Shown one piece after another: positions 37,008-47,700 of a stretch of 64,000 nt of DNA. The notes beneath the pieces are model-generated. The model was given only the letters and a program-made list of their open reading frames with translations, was not told the DNA's origin and did no database searches. Both the position numbers and the translations under genes were made by a program. Each line of letters starts with the position of its first letter. Positions within the stretch are counted from its first letter, which is position 1. The stretch lies in assembly GCA_027924585.1 (NCBI GenBank), contig BSBM01000260.1, positions 16,802,001-16,866,000 of the forward strand, given 5' to 3'. The DNA comes from Larix kaempferi. Lineage: Eukaryota; Streptophyta; Pinopsida; Pinales; Pinaceae.

Positions 37008-37774
37008 CACCCTTTAATGTATTCACTCACTTCATTGAACTTATGCCATGTCATTTGGCATGTGCCAAATTCTCTTTTTTAATTTTTTAATTCTTTGGTA
37101 ATGGTGCATTTTGTTGCATTTCTGGCATTAAGGTGCCACTTTGTAGCTCTAATAGACAAAACTGCTCCACGAGGGTTCTCGGTCGCCCGAAATGTAGGAA
37201 AAACAGGCACCGAAGTAAAGAGGATGCTCTGAGCTTGAAAACGAGCCTCCCTACGCCAAATTCTGACTCCGGATCGCACTTTTTTCACCATTTGAAATTT
37301 TTTAATTAAACCATTAAAAAATGCGAAAAAAATATTTTTCTCGGAATTAACTGAAACTTCAGGGGGACCTAGTACATGACCAAACGACAAAATTCCAACG
37401 TCTAGCATGTTACAAAATGGGCTCTAATAACCCCCCAGGGCCTAACCACCACTTTGGGCATTCCAGCTTTGGAGGTGCAGGAGAAAACCTCATCGATTAT
37501 ACTAGACTAAAGACAAAGCATAATCGACAAGGGAAAAAACTCCTTGTAATACCTTCTTTGGTTGCCAAGTCATAGGGAGCCGAGTCACTCAAAGACCACC
37601 ATGCTAGCACACTTATTACAAACCCCGTGAGGCACGGTCATGTACTACAAAACATTAAAAAAGGGGCCTTGAACAGGCCAAGCTTGGAACTTCTGAACAC
37701 TGAAAAGCACAAGTGATTGTGCAACACTGGCAGCTCACTAAAGTCAAACTAAAGTGCAACTTTAGGTGGTAACA

Positions 37775-39056
37775 CTATCTATCTGTGATCCTAGAATATA
37801 TGTGGTTGATATTTTCAGTGCATGGTTATTGTATGATTAATGTGGCATAAGCAAATTTGCTAATTATGAAACTGTATTCATCAAGATCTGAAAATAACCT
37901 AAAATCTAACAGAGGCAGCTCAAGCACTTCAAAAAATTAACAAGGGGAAAGAAACCAAGGGTAAAGTGTTGCCATAAAAAGTCCTATCATAGACATTAGC
38001 CAGAATATTTTGAAAAGAGCCTTTTTGGATAGTAAGACGACCATTGTAAAGAAAGCTATATAATGTACTTCTTTAATAGTTTTTGGTGGTTAGTTATTTA
38101 GTAGTCTATTCATTCATTGGAAGTTGCTAGTTTCGTGTAGAAGAAGTAACTTCGATTAAACCAAGATCCACTATTTCTCCTTTCAACTTGTTGTATTGAC
38201 TTGCTGGTTACTAATCTAATGCAATGGATCTGGTTATGGATTCTATGTGGATATGATTCTATTATTACTCATATCAGTTCTTAATCTTGGTTAACTGCTG
38301 TTTATTTTGCTGGACGTTATGATTATTAATATTGTGTTTAGTTGGGATTCTTGTTATTCTCGTAAAGCTTAAACATGGACATCGTAAATGACCACGGTTA
38401 TCTATTAAGCTACTTTTTCACTAAACACTAAAGCCTAATAGAGCGATCTGTATTTTAACAGTTTTATGAACTCATATAAGACTAGGAGCCCATTTGAAGC
38501 CACAAAGCCTCATGTAATCAATCTCATTTTCAATATCTCTGCTAGTGTTGTAATCTTTCTGTTCCTACCTCTAATGTGTATTTTTGGTTGTATATTGAAT
38601 TTCGGATTCAATGTCTTTCTACAGTTGTCAAGCCAACTTGCTTTGGGATTGAGCCTTAATAGTTATAAGGTCTATTATAATAGTAGGATCAATCATTCAA
38701 ATGGCTGGATGAACCCAACATAAAGCTATAATGCAGCTATGTAAGAATTCCGATTTACGGGCAACATATCCTTGAGACAGCACAATCAAGCAAAGCCTCA
38801 AAATGACAAAAGTTGCAAGACCAACCCACACCAGTAGTTAATAACTATGCTGGGAAACTTTGACTCATCGCACAATTATGAAACAAATCTTCATCAAACT
38901 TGTCTGCCTCTTGTTGAGTTTATCAAGAATTCTTATCATGATTCTGCATAATACCTAAATCTCTAGTTCAGTCATATTTTACAACAGATGGAAAAATCAA
39001 TTTGATTTACTTCCAGAAATACGATAAACAGGCCTGCAAATATAAGTTATCTTCAC
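37775..39056. other. Unassigned DNA beside host exons
   Basis: AT-rich and free of long ORFs with recognisable homology. The first bases may be the tail of the copia LTR split by element B. The rest could be intron of the dehydrogenase-like gene to the right; I saw no further exon of that gene here. Confidence 0.4.
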
Positions 39057-39386
39057 CTAGAACATTTCCATGGAGAGATCCATATCTGAAAAGCCGTATG
39101 CCCCCTGCATTTGTGGAAATATTTCCACCAATCTGACAGCTACCTTTTGCACCAAGGTCAATGGGCATCATATACCTGCATAGGCAAACAATTGATTCAT
39201 GTCAACTCCATAATTGCCAATCATATGATTTTCCAATGAAGTCAAGAAGCACTGATCAACACGTCTCATCAAAATCATCAGAATATTTGGCAATCACTAT
39301 GTAAGGGAGTCATACCCCTGATCAGCTAAAAATGTGTCAAGACTCTCTAGGATGCAACCAGCTTCGCAAACCAAGATGCCACTAAC
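39057..39386 (-). CDS. D2HGDH: Two exons of a D-2-hydroxyglutarate dehydrogenase-like gene
   Basis: Minus-strand exon 39386-39316 encodes [16 protein letters not shown] and onward to ADQG. Exon 39175-39057 encodes [20 protein letters not shown] followed by [19 protein letters not shown]. The frame is continuous across the intron (39315-39176). Splice signals are canonical: TGCAG acceptors and GTATG and GTGAAG donors. These are conserved FAD-binding (VAO/PCMH-type) blocks of mitochondrial D-2-hydroxyglutarate dehydrogenase, which oxidises D-2-hydroxyglutarate to 2-oxoglutarate with electrons passed to ETF. The flanking exons expected on both sides are not found within about 1 kb, so this is either part of a gene with very long TE-filled introns or a gene fragment. 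Both exons are free of stops. Confidence 0.8.
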
Positions 39387-40044
39387 CTGCAAAAGGTAAT
39401 TCATTAAATATACATACATGAATTTCAGACAAACATCTCGCACATCACAAACATGAAATAGAAAAGTAAAACATATTTGAAAAAATATAATTATCTAGAG
39501 GACAACAGACAAATCCTTGACCTTTGTTTAGATGTACAATCTATGAGGTTTCACATTTGAAACATAGTTGACAACAAACTAAAAGTTTAAAGCTTGAAAT
39601 CAACCTTATCTTTGAGTTCAATGCTATCAACTTCGTTTCGTGTTCAGTATTAAGGCAACGTTGTGTGTGATGGTGGAAGTGGTGTGATTTCAAGATAATG
39701 GAATCTGGATATATGGGACCCATTATAAAACACAACAGAATAGCATTTTATCTGGTGAATGCATTTACAGGAAAGCAACAAATCAGAAGGCTTGGATAAA
39801 TACAACACCAGCAATAAGTTTACCGAGACTCTATATGTCCTTCTAATTGATGTGAGCATAAAATTTACATCGACTATTTTGTTTAGTGGTTCAGAAAGTT
39901 CAGGGAGTTCCCTTTCTATTACTGTGGGTAAACTTAAACATATTGCAATACTACTTCCAAAGTGGAAGTTTCTGTCCATACATGGTTTTGAAATTTGATC
40001 ACTATCCTTCCTCCAAAGATCAGCACAAAAAGTCATCACTATCT
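39387..40044. other. Unassigned DNA upstream of the host exons
   Basis: Probably intron. A minus-strand open stretch (40138-39650) runs into the LTR at 40045 and shows no recognisable domain, so it is not called as an exon. Confidence 0.4.
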
Positions 40045-40596
40045 TGTTATCACATTTATAGTAGCTGGGAGCTACTACCATTTCCAGAGCAGTTGTCACA
40101 GCCCAGAGCCAGTCCTTTACATTGAGATGAGCTTTCATTCCACATGATGATCATTGGTTGATACATACAGAGGAAGCTAGACTACTTGGAGCAGCAGTAT
40201 TAGAGTTACCTTTGTCACTACTGAGCCCTTTTCATGACATCCTGAGGGATACTTGTTCATGCCTTGGTTCACTTTAGCAGAGCAGCAGAGCAGCCAGTTG
40301 TTGATTGTTTCTTCCTTGCCATCAAGTTGTCAAAGTGATTCAGATGCAGGTGACTGAGCAGGTATATGGCATGAGGTTTGCATTCGTTGTCTTTCTTACT
40401 TGTATTAGTAGATGTGACTGGGGATATGTAGTGTTGACATTGGTGATCTTTTATTTGGATGTTTTAGTAGACTGATGACTGAAGAGGTTAAATGGTCTTA
40501 ATGTTAAGTCCTTGGCATATGCTCATAAATAGGGTTAGCCTTTGTACAACTTAGATCATTTTTCATTACTCCGGACACCGTTATCACCAGTCCTCT
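40045..40596 (+). repeat. LTR head 1 (truncated giant LTR)
   Basis: Starts TGTTATCACATTTATAGTAG and matches the first part of the next LTR (40597 onward), including the GAGCAGCAGAGC and GAGCAGGTATATGGCATG blocks. It breaks off where the second head begins. Confidence 0.75.
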
Positions 40597-41828
40597 TGTT
40601 ATCACATTTATTCCTTATAGTAGTTGGGCTACTATCCATTTCCAGACCAGTTGTCCCAGGCCAGAGCCAGTCCTTTTTACATGAGATGAGTAGTCATTGT
40701 CTATGATGATCATTGGTAGATTACAGTCAGAGGTAGCTAGACTATGCAGAGCAGTATTATCAATGTACCATTGTCACTTCTGATCCCTCTTCATGATCCT
40801 GCAGGGACATTTGTTAGACCATTGGCCCACTTTTAGCAGAGCAGCAGAGCTTCCAACTGGTGTTATCTTCTTTGTCTTTCAGAGTTGTCAGAGATTGTTG
40901 CAAATGCAGGTATATGACTGAGCAGGTATATGGCATGTGGGTTGATTATCATGGTTTCTCTTGCTTATCTTAGTAGATGTGACTTAGAATATGTGGTTGT
41001 ATCGGTGGTGATCAGTAATCATTTTGGTTTCATGTAGACTATCATTTGAGAACAATTAAATGGTGTTGGTGTTAAGTCCCGGGTATATGGTTGTCAGTAG
41101 GAGTAGCCTTTGTACAGTTGAAAACAATTAAATGGTGTTGGTGTTAAGTCCCGGGTATATGATTGTCAGTAGGATTAGCCTTTGTAGCCTTAGGGTTAGC
41201 CTTTCACTTGTCTTTCTGTCAATCTGTTCCTCACGCATTGAAAGCAAATTCCTCTTGACTTTGGACATGACTTATGAAATCGAAGACTTCCCCCCACTGT
41301 GACCTCTGTGTATGGATAGGTCCCCATGTCTACTTTGTGTCTCGGCTCTGAGGTGTGTGTCTGCATTATGTAGTTCACCTGAAGTGTCTCCATTAGTCCT
41401 CAAAGCAAGGTTCCTCATTAGAAATTAAAAAGGCCATGCCACGATTGGTTGTGGTTTTTAATACTAAGCAATAAGGCCATGAAATGAAATGAAAGCCGCA
41501 AATAGTTGTGCTTTTCAACACAAGCCCTTGATGAAAGCCGCAAATGGTTGTGCTTCTCAACACATATAAAATCAAATAAGGGTCATGAAATGAAATGATA
41601 AAGGCCACTAAATGCATCGGAACGCATAAATGCTATATCTAAAGGAATGCAGGCCAGATGAAAGTCAAGACTTGCAATGAAAAGCAAGTAATTATATGAA
41701 GTCTTGCAATGAATAATAAGCAAGGATACTTGTTAGAGTCTACTAGAGACCATCTAAGCACTCTATCCATTTGTGAGGCACCTCCCTTCCCTAGTGTTTG
41801 TCTGTCCACTACATGTCACTTTGGTTCC
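40597..41828 (+). repeat. LTR head 2 (truncated giant LTR)
   Basis: Starts TGTTATCACATTTATTCC and continues for 1.2 kb through LTR-typical blocks such as GTGTCTCGGCTCTGAG, GGCCATGAAATGAAATG and CCATTTGTGAGGCACC. It is cut off at 41828 by the third head. Confidence 0.75.
41051..41194 (+). repeat. Tandem duplication, 2 x 72 bp
   Basis: AACAATTAAATGGTGTTGGTG through GTAGCCTTTGTA occurs twice at a 72-bp interval within LTR head 2, with a few differences. Confidence 0.85.
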
Positions 41829-42051
41829 TATTATCACATATATAGTAGCTAGGCTACCATATTTTTCAGACAGTCCTTTACATTGAGATGCTTGAGATGA
41901 GCATCTATATCAGGATCACTCCTATTTTATGAGCAGCCAGTATATCCTTATGCCATGGCTGAGTCTCAGGAAACTCAGATTTGTTGACCGATGTAGCCAT
42001 TTTTGCCATACAGAGCAGTATGCAGTGCCCAGATGTGCAGCAGCAGTTTCC
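41829..42051 (+). repeat. LTR head 3 (5' end of a giant LTR)
   Basis: TATTATCACATATATAGTAG is a one-base variant of the family LTR start. About 220 bp follow S1 and S2 (for instance ATGGCTGAGTCTCAGGA) up to the CAGCAGCAGTTTCC block near 42051, where protein-coding retroelement sequence takes over. The left flank is GTTCC. Confidence 0.75.
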
Positions 42052-43981
42052 AGTTGCCACAGAACAACCTGAAAGTAGTGGCCAAGCTCCTATTAGGATT
42101 TATCAAAGAAGAAAGGATGGCCAAAAGCCTACTCCTTTCATTGAGAGAAAGAATAGTGAGCAGCCTAGCCCAATGAGTGAGCCAACTTCTATTCTCCCTG
42201 AGTATGACTTAGACATCAACATTGAGAAAGAATTGGACAAGGTTATGCATAATATTCTACTCACTGAACTTTTGAAAATCCCTTCCATTAAAGAGCAAGT
42301 GGTAGAGTTTTTTGAGAGTATCCCTGAGACTACCACCAGTCATGGTGAGGATCAACCTCTTCCAGACTTGGCACCTAGTGCCATGGTTGAAGATGAGGAG
42401 GATCCTCCCATCAACATCCAGACAGCCTTATATGACAGGAAGAACGGTGGTCACCAACCATTTTATCTTACCCTTCACGTAGGTGACCTCCTTCTCCACA
42501 ACTGTATATTGGACTCTAGAGCTTCCATGAATGTCATGCCATTACAAGTTATGGAAGCCATGGGATTAAAGATAACTAGGCCTTACAGGAATGTGTGTGG
42601 AATAGACTCAACACCAATGCAAGTTTTTGGTTTGATCAAGAACTTGAGAGCTGACTTATTTTCATGCCCCAATATATCCGTGCTTATGGACATAGTAGTC
42701 ATTGATTTACCCCCAGTCTACGGAATGCTTCTATGTAGAAAGTGGTCTACTGGATTAGGGGGTCATCTTCAAATGGACTTATCTTACGCTACTATTCCTA
42801 ACTCTGATGGATCTTTAGTTAGGATTTATCGGGAACCATTTTACGATGGTCATCTTGAGAGTTATGAGGATGGTATCAGAAACACTTATGGTGAGGGAGA
42901 ATTATTGCCTGAGGGTATTTTCATGGTCATGGGTGGCCGTAGTGAGGATCACGGTACTAGAAGAGAAGAGACTTGGAGATCCTTTAGAGATGATGACTCT
43001 TCTAAGGAGGATAATGATAGAACTAGTTTTGCTAGGAAAATAAACCTTGAAATGCATCGTGGAGAAGTGTCTGAAGAAATTCAAGCTTTAAACCAACTTG
43101 GTGATGTGGAACATTCGAATGACCAACCTGACCCCATCTGTGAAACAGGGAACTCTGAGAACAATTTAGAACAGATAAGACGGGGTGAGCGTATACCTAG
43201 AACGGTTAGAGAATTCCTTGCATTGGTTGATCATAATATTGACAAAGAAAGGCAAGGGCTTGACCATATTCTTCCTTGGACAAACCACACTGAAGGAACA
43301 CATCCTTCTCCTGTATTGGGAAGTGATGAAGAACCAAATGAGTATCACTATTCTGATGTTCCTGATCATTTATCTCATGTGTCCTTGGAAGATGGTGTAT
43401 TAAGGCAAGTGAATGACAATTCTATGAGTTGGCAAGAGCATGCTTTGATACATGATGCTCCTGAAGGGGAGTTCTCATTGAACAACCTTGCTATGTTTCA
43501 GGAAGCTTCCCATGTCACAATTGGAACCAATGAAGATGAGTTGTCATTAAGATATCCATTACTAAGGGACATCCCTAGTTTCATTTTTCCCCGAGAGTTA
43601 CCTAGCGGTGAAGAAAGTATGCACTCTAATGATTCATCTCGCATTGCTACTCCTTCACCAATATCTTTAGAAGCGGGATATCAGAGTTCTCATAGCATGG
43701 TTTTGAATCATTCGTCATTTCCCATTAATCACCTTGCAATCCTAGAAGATATGGTTGTTCCCATCCCATCTGGAGAAGTTAGTAGTAGAAGCAATGAAAG
43801 TCATAATATACCATCTCCAATGGATGATGAGGATGAGGAAGTTGTTGTCAGAGACTTTTGGACTGTGGGAGAAAACCCCAAGTATATCATTCACCCACAA
43901 AGCGAAGAACCAAGAGAGGGGCATGAAAGGAGAAGAGTGATTAGGGAAGTCCTTATTGGTAGGGTAGCCATTCCTTTGTAA
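41981..43981 (+). CDS. Protease-like retroelement protein with LTR-derived N-terminus
   Basis: The longest intact frame in the window, 666 codons. Residues 1 to about 24 are read from LTR sequence. Residues about 70-120 resemble the spacer before the protease of element C (LLTELLKIPSIKEQ versus ELCKIPGQREK). A retropepsin-like domain follows at about 150-280: GDLLLHNCILDSRASMNVMP, then RPYRNVCGIDS and GMLLCRKWSTGLGG. The catalytic DSG triad at residues 178-180 is DSR, a single-base change, so protease activity is probably lost. Residues about 300-666 are acidic and Ser/Glu-rich, with no RT or RNase H signature. The natural start may be lost and the Met at 41981 acquired by fusion. Expression is unknown. 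Confidence 0.7.
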   Translation: MLTDVAIFAIQSSMQCPDVQQQFPVATEQPESSGQAPIRIYQRRKDGQKPTPFIERKNSEQPSPMSEPTSILPEYDLDINIEKELDKVMHNILLTELLKIPSIKEQVVEFFESIPETTTSHGEDQPLPDLAPSAMVEDEEDPPINIQTALYDRKNGGHQPFYLTLHVGDLLLHNCILDSRASMNVMPLQVMEAMGLKITRPYRNVCGIDSTPMQVFGLIKNLRADLFSCPNISVLMDIVVIDLPPVYGMLLCRKWSTGLGGHLQMDLSYATIPNSDGSLVRIYREPFYDGHLESYEDGIRNTYGEGELLPEGIFMVMGGRSEDHGTRREETWRSFRDDDSSKEDNDRTSFARKINLEMHRGEVSEEIQALNQLGDVEHSNDQPDPICETGNSENNLEQIRRGERIPRTVREFLALVDHNIDKERQGLDHILPWTNHTEGTHPSPVLGSDEEPNEYHYSDVPDHLSHVSLEDGVLRQVNDNSMSWQEHALIHDAPEGEFSLNNLAMFQEASHVTIGTNEDELSLRYPLLRDIPSFIFPRELPSGEESMHSNDSSRIATPSPISLEAGYQSSHSMVLNHSSFPINHLAILEDMVVPIPSGEVSSRSNESHNIPSPMDDEDEEVVVRDFWTVGENPKYIIHPQSEEPREGHERRRVIREVLIGRVAIPL

Positions 43982-43984
43982 GGT

Positions 43985-44265
43985 GGGCCTCCAGATTTGA
44001 TGCAGTTCCTCCTAATAGGAACTCGAGGATAGTTACACCTCAACCACGATACCAGACTGATGTCCATCCCATTCCGACCCGCAACGTTGAAATAATCCCT
44101 AAATCTATGAATCGCCGTAGATTTTCTAGTGGTGATAATGTCATAGTGCATAATCATATTTTTTACATATTATCCAGGGGATCTGACAATATTTGGGTTG
44201 GACCACTCACTGTTGAGTGTTGCATTGAGGATATGTGTTTCCTCACTACTAGGAGTGGGAAATAG
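43985..44265 (+). pseudogene. Frameshifted continuation of the protease-like ORF
   Basis: In another frame just after the stop of the 666-codon ORF, an open stretch reads WASRFDAVPPNRNSRI, then TPQPRYQTDVHPIPTRN and GSDNIWVGPLTVE to TTRSGK and a stop at 44263-44265. The composition is protein-like. It is probably the C-terminal part of the same polyprotein, separated by a one-base indel near 43975. Function not recognised. Confidence 0.4.
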
Positions 44266-44702
44266 ATCATGCTACCTATCAATCAAAGGGAGTTAAAAGA
44301 TTACATCCATGACTTAACTTGATTTGGACTCCTCTTGCCTGTTTAGTGTAGGTAGGATTTGAATAAGCTTACTTGAGCAAGTAGGATTTGAGTGTCTCTC
44401 TTTTTCTGAGTGCTGAGTGTCTTCTGAGTTTTTCCAAGTTATTTGAGTTTGGTTATATTCCTACTTCCTAACCTCTCCTGCATATATATATATATATATA
44501 ACATGTTAGTTGTTCGCTTAGTATCTCCCTTTCATTTAAAATTTATGTTCTAGATTAGAATTTTATTTTAGCATTTTATTTTTATGCCATGCATGCTGCT
44601 CGGTATCGTCTGCTTTCATGTGCATAGGAATAGGTACACTTTGAAGATGAAGCAAGATGATCAAGTGTTGGATTGAAGATCGATGCAGTTAGTGTTGGGG
44701 AC
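44266..44702 (+). other. Untranslated 3' part of the protease-bearing element
   Basis: No gene is visible. It contains an (AT)n run at 44482-44500 and ends in a purine-rich AGTGTTGGGGAC directly before an LTR tip at 44703. That string looks like a polypurine tract in plus orientation, although the adjoining LTR lies in minus orientation. Confidence 0.4.
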
Positions 44703-47700
44703 TGTTATCACCAAACTTGTAGTTGCCCCTAAAGATGGATCCGTAAGGATGGTAGAGGGGATGGGCAACCAAAGAAGTGAAACCAAGATAGCCTAGACTC
44801 CCAATGGATGGTTGTCAAGCCAACCGAGGCAATCTTCACTTAATGTTATCTTAGCCCAAGACAACAATGGGGGAGACCCAGATCTACTCCCGATAGGAAA
44901 GATCAAACCAACACACCAGATCAAATCAAATAGGGATGAAGTACGTAAGGTGTATGGTGAAGTAACCCTAGATCTATGGATGAAGTCACAAGGTGAGTGA
45001 TGGGTTGGATCAAGAGGCTTAGACAAGATAAATTTGATCCAACTTGGTTATGCAAGTGACTTATGAGATTAAACACTATATCCAAAATCAAGGTACTGGT
45101 CAAAGATGAGAAAATCCACTGCCTTGGGAACCATGTCCAATGCAGGGAGGTTAAGGACAAGATTTGGGGCTAACCAGTACCAAAAGATAGACTTGATGAA
45201 AGGTATGACAATATCAACGCACCCAAGTCTCAGGGAAAAGATCAAAACACTGAAAAATTGGCCAAGTCAGGAAAGTCGTGAGGGTTGGGAGAAGACCAAT
45301 GCTTAGGAAAATGGGCCAATGCAGTCCCCAAGGGTGACGCCCTTGAGAACCCACTTTGGGATTTGCCCGATCTACAATACCCTGAAAGGATTTGCCAATT
45401 GATCAAGGGATTTGATCAATAGATTTTTTCTATTATTTTTAATGAGGGTTTTAACAGTAAAATGGAGGTGCCAATGGATTGAAACCAAGAAAAGAAGAAC
45501 AAACCTGTGGATCTTACCTAGATAACCTTGTAGATGCCTTGATGATGATGATCTATGCAAGCCCGATCAATTTGAGATGATTTGGAGTAGTTTTCTATGA
45601 GATCGATTTGCCCAAGGAAGCCAATGCGCCCTCTCTCCTGCACAACAAACATCAACAATATCAGATTTGATGCATCAAGAGATAAAGACTAATGCCTAAA
45701 GAGAAATAACAAGATGATAGCATAGACCACAATGATACTAATGATAACCCCCTGATACAAGCGAATGTCAAACCAAGCGAGTTGAGGAAGCCCTACAAAA
45801 ACGCCCAAGTTGAAGTCGCCCTCCTATAGACAAGACAAAGTTTCCACAAAAGATAGATCTTACCACAAATATCCAAATGTTAGGATGCAATAGACTTTTC
45901 AATCACCATCTAAGAACACCAGATGCAAAGGAGATCCAAGAATTTCCACAAGAAGTTTTTCTATTAGCAAGATTCCAAGAGCCAAAGACCTTTACAATGA
46001 GAAGCTCTCTCCTTTAAATAGGATGGAGAGATACCAAAATCCTAACCACCTTTTGAATGGATGGCTAAGATTAAAAGATCAACATGATCTAATCAATGGT
46101 TGAGATGAGCTCAACATAAAGTACATGGATCAATAATTAAAATATAATACATCAATGGACCAAATCGCCCTAGGAGAGAGGGTCCCACCAAATGTCAATG
46201 ATAAAACATAACAACTAGCTCATGGTGGGTCTAAGGGGCAATATCCATCCTCCCTAGTCAATCCCCATGGCACAATCATAACATATGAACAATCCTAGAA
46301 CCAAATCGTGCCTCTCTGGGAAAGTCGTGAGCCTTAAGAGGCTCCAGAAAACCTTAAAAAGTGCCGGAGAGATGGGTGTGGGCCCCACTGAAAGCTGAAA
46401 TTGCTGGAGAAGGGGTGGAAGACATCTCACTCATCATCAAACATCATCCCATGCCATTTCCTTGCCTCAATAACTCAAAATCGAATTCCTCAGTAGCCAT
46501 TTTTACCATTTTTAATCTACCTCAGGAAATGTGAGCATGCCCAAAGTGCCTCCTGGGGTGCCTGCGCTGTCAAGATGAGTCCACCAGGCTCTCTGGGAGA
46601 GGGGTAATATGGTAAAAACAAGTGGCTGGACCACCCCCTCCAGATACAGTGCCCTAGGTGAACCAATCAAATCCTACCTCTGGTCTGACAGGCCATCTGA
46701 TATGGCAAAACTACACCCGGATGGCCAACTAAGGCCAAAAATCACTGTAACTACCCGGAACTGAAAACAGACTGTCTCATTGGACTCAGAAAGCCCAAAT
46801 CCATCTAAGGTGTGTACTCATACACCATACGGATCTCTGCATGATCCTATAAAATATCCAATATGCCCAGACAGATAAATAATAATAATCTGTAAAAGTG
46901 TTGGAAAACACAAATCATCATCATAACCCTGTAACCACTGCATAGAACCATTTGGTGACTTGTAATAGACCATATATCATGTATCTACATCATCCGAGGT
47001 CTATCCACCGCATGTCCTGTGGTTGACTTTGGTCAAACTAGGTTTGACCAAGTCAACATGACCAATAATATGACTCAGGCTATCATCAAACTGCTGCAAG
47101 TGCCAAAGGTTAAAGCATGCTATTCAATTCATTCAAGTAACAATTATAACAAGAAGTAATCATTTCACTGACAATCTACCAACAAATATATAAGGCTTTT
47201 AGTTATTATTATGACTCAGACCAAACTTTCAAGACCATACTCACTTCATAGTTGTGACCAATTTGCTAGTGAAGGGTGAAGGTTAAAACTGAAAAGGCTA
47301 GGCTAAGGGATGAATACTAACTTGACATTGTGACACTTCGGATATGGAAAAGGGGATACACACTCTAACATATGCTGGATGAACAATAACACAGGGGATG
47401 GCGGTGTCTCACAAATGGGTAAATTGTTTAAAGAGTGTTTATTCAACTTAGGCATCATGTCTACATGTAAGATGATCCAAGTTCATTAAGATCCATTAAT
47501 TTCACTTTATGGCCCTTTTGGCCTACATAACCCTTCGGATCTCAGGTGTGCTAAGAAGCACAACTAATTGCAGCTTGCATCCAAGGCATATTTATACATA
47601 TACATAAGGTCAGCAATCGTTTAGATATGGAGTTTAAGAACCATTGCTCTTTTGGACCTTTCTTATACTCTTCGAGGAGTATTTATAACGTTTCATTGCT

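Larger units (their letters stand above)
19833..37774 (-). mobile_element. Element B: giant-LTR, gag-only retrotransposon with nested insertions
   Basis: Order on the minus strand: 5' LTR (37774-29098), primer binding site (29094-29077), Gag-like frame (28707-27082), terminal ORF (27043-26612), polypurine-like tract (about 26357-26343) and 3' LTR (26342-19833). Flanks CTCTC (left) and CTATC (right) are a probable TSD with one change. With insertions removed, each LTR is about 3.83-3.87 kb and the interior about 2.75 kb. No RT, RNase H or integrase is present, so it is non-autonomous. Three independent insertions lie inside its LTRs, each with a TSD and an empty site in the partner LTR. Confidence 0.88.
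29098..37774 (-). repeat. 5' LTR of element B (with two nested solo LTRs)
   Basis: Starts TGTTGCCACC beside the primer binding site and ends GGTGGTAACA at 37774. A solo LTR (29162-33653) and a small solo LTR (36660-37007) interrupt it. Removing both gives about 3.83 kb that aligns with the 19833-26342 LTR. Confidence 0.88.

Noticed and set aside
38466-38723. 85-codon plus-strand frame with hydrophobic stretch
   Set aside because: No homology recognised and it lies opposite the direction of the host exons; it is probably chance.
39650-40138. 162-codon minus-strand frame near the dehydrogenase exons
   Set aside because: It crosses the LTR boundary at 40045 and shows no match to the upstream part of D-2-hydroxyglutarate dehydrogenase, so it is not called as an exon.
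44482-44500. TATA box for a retroelement promoter
   Set aside because: It is a pure (AT)n microsatellite, so no promoter function can be inferred.
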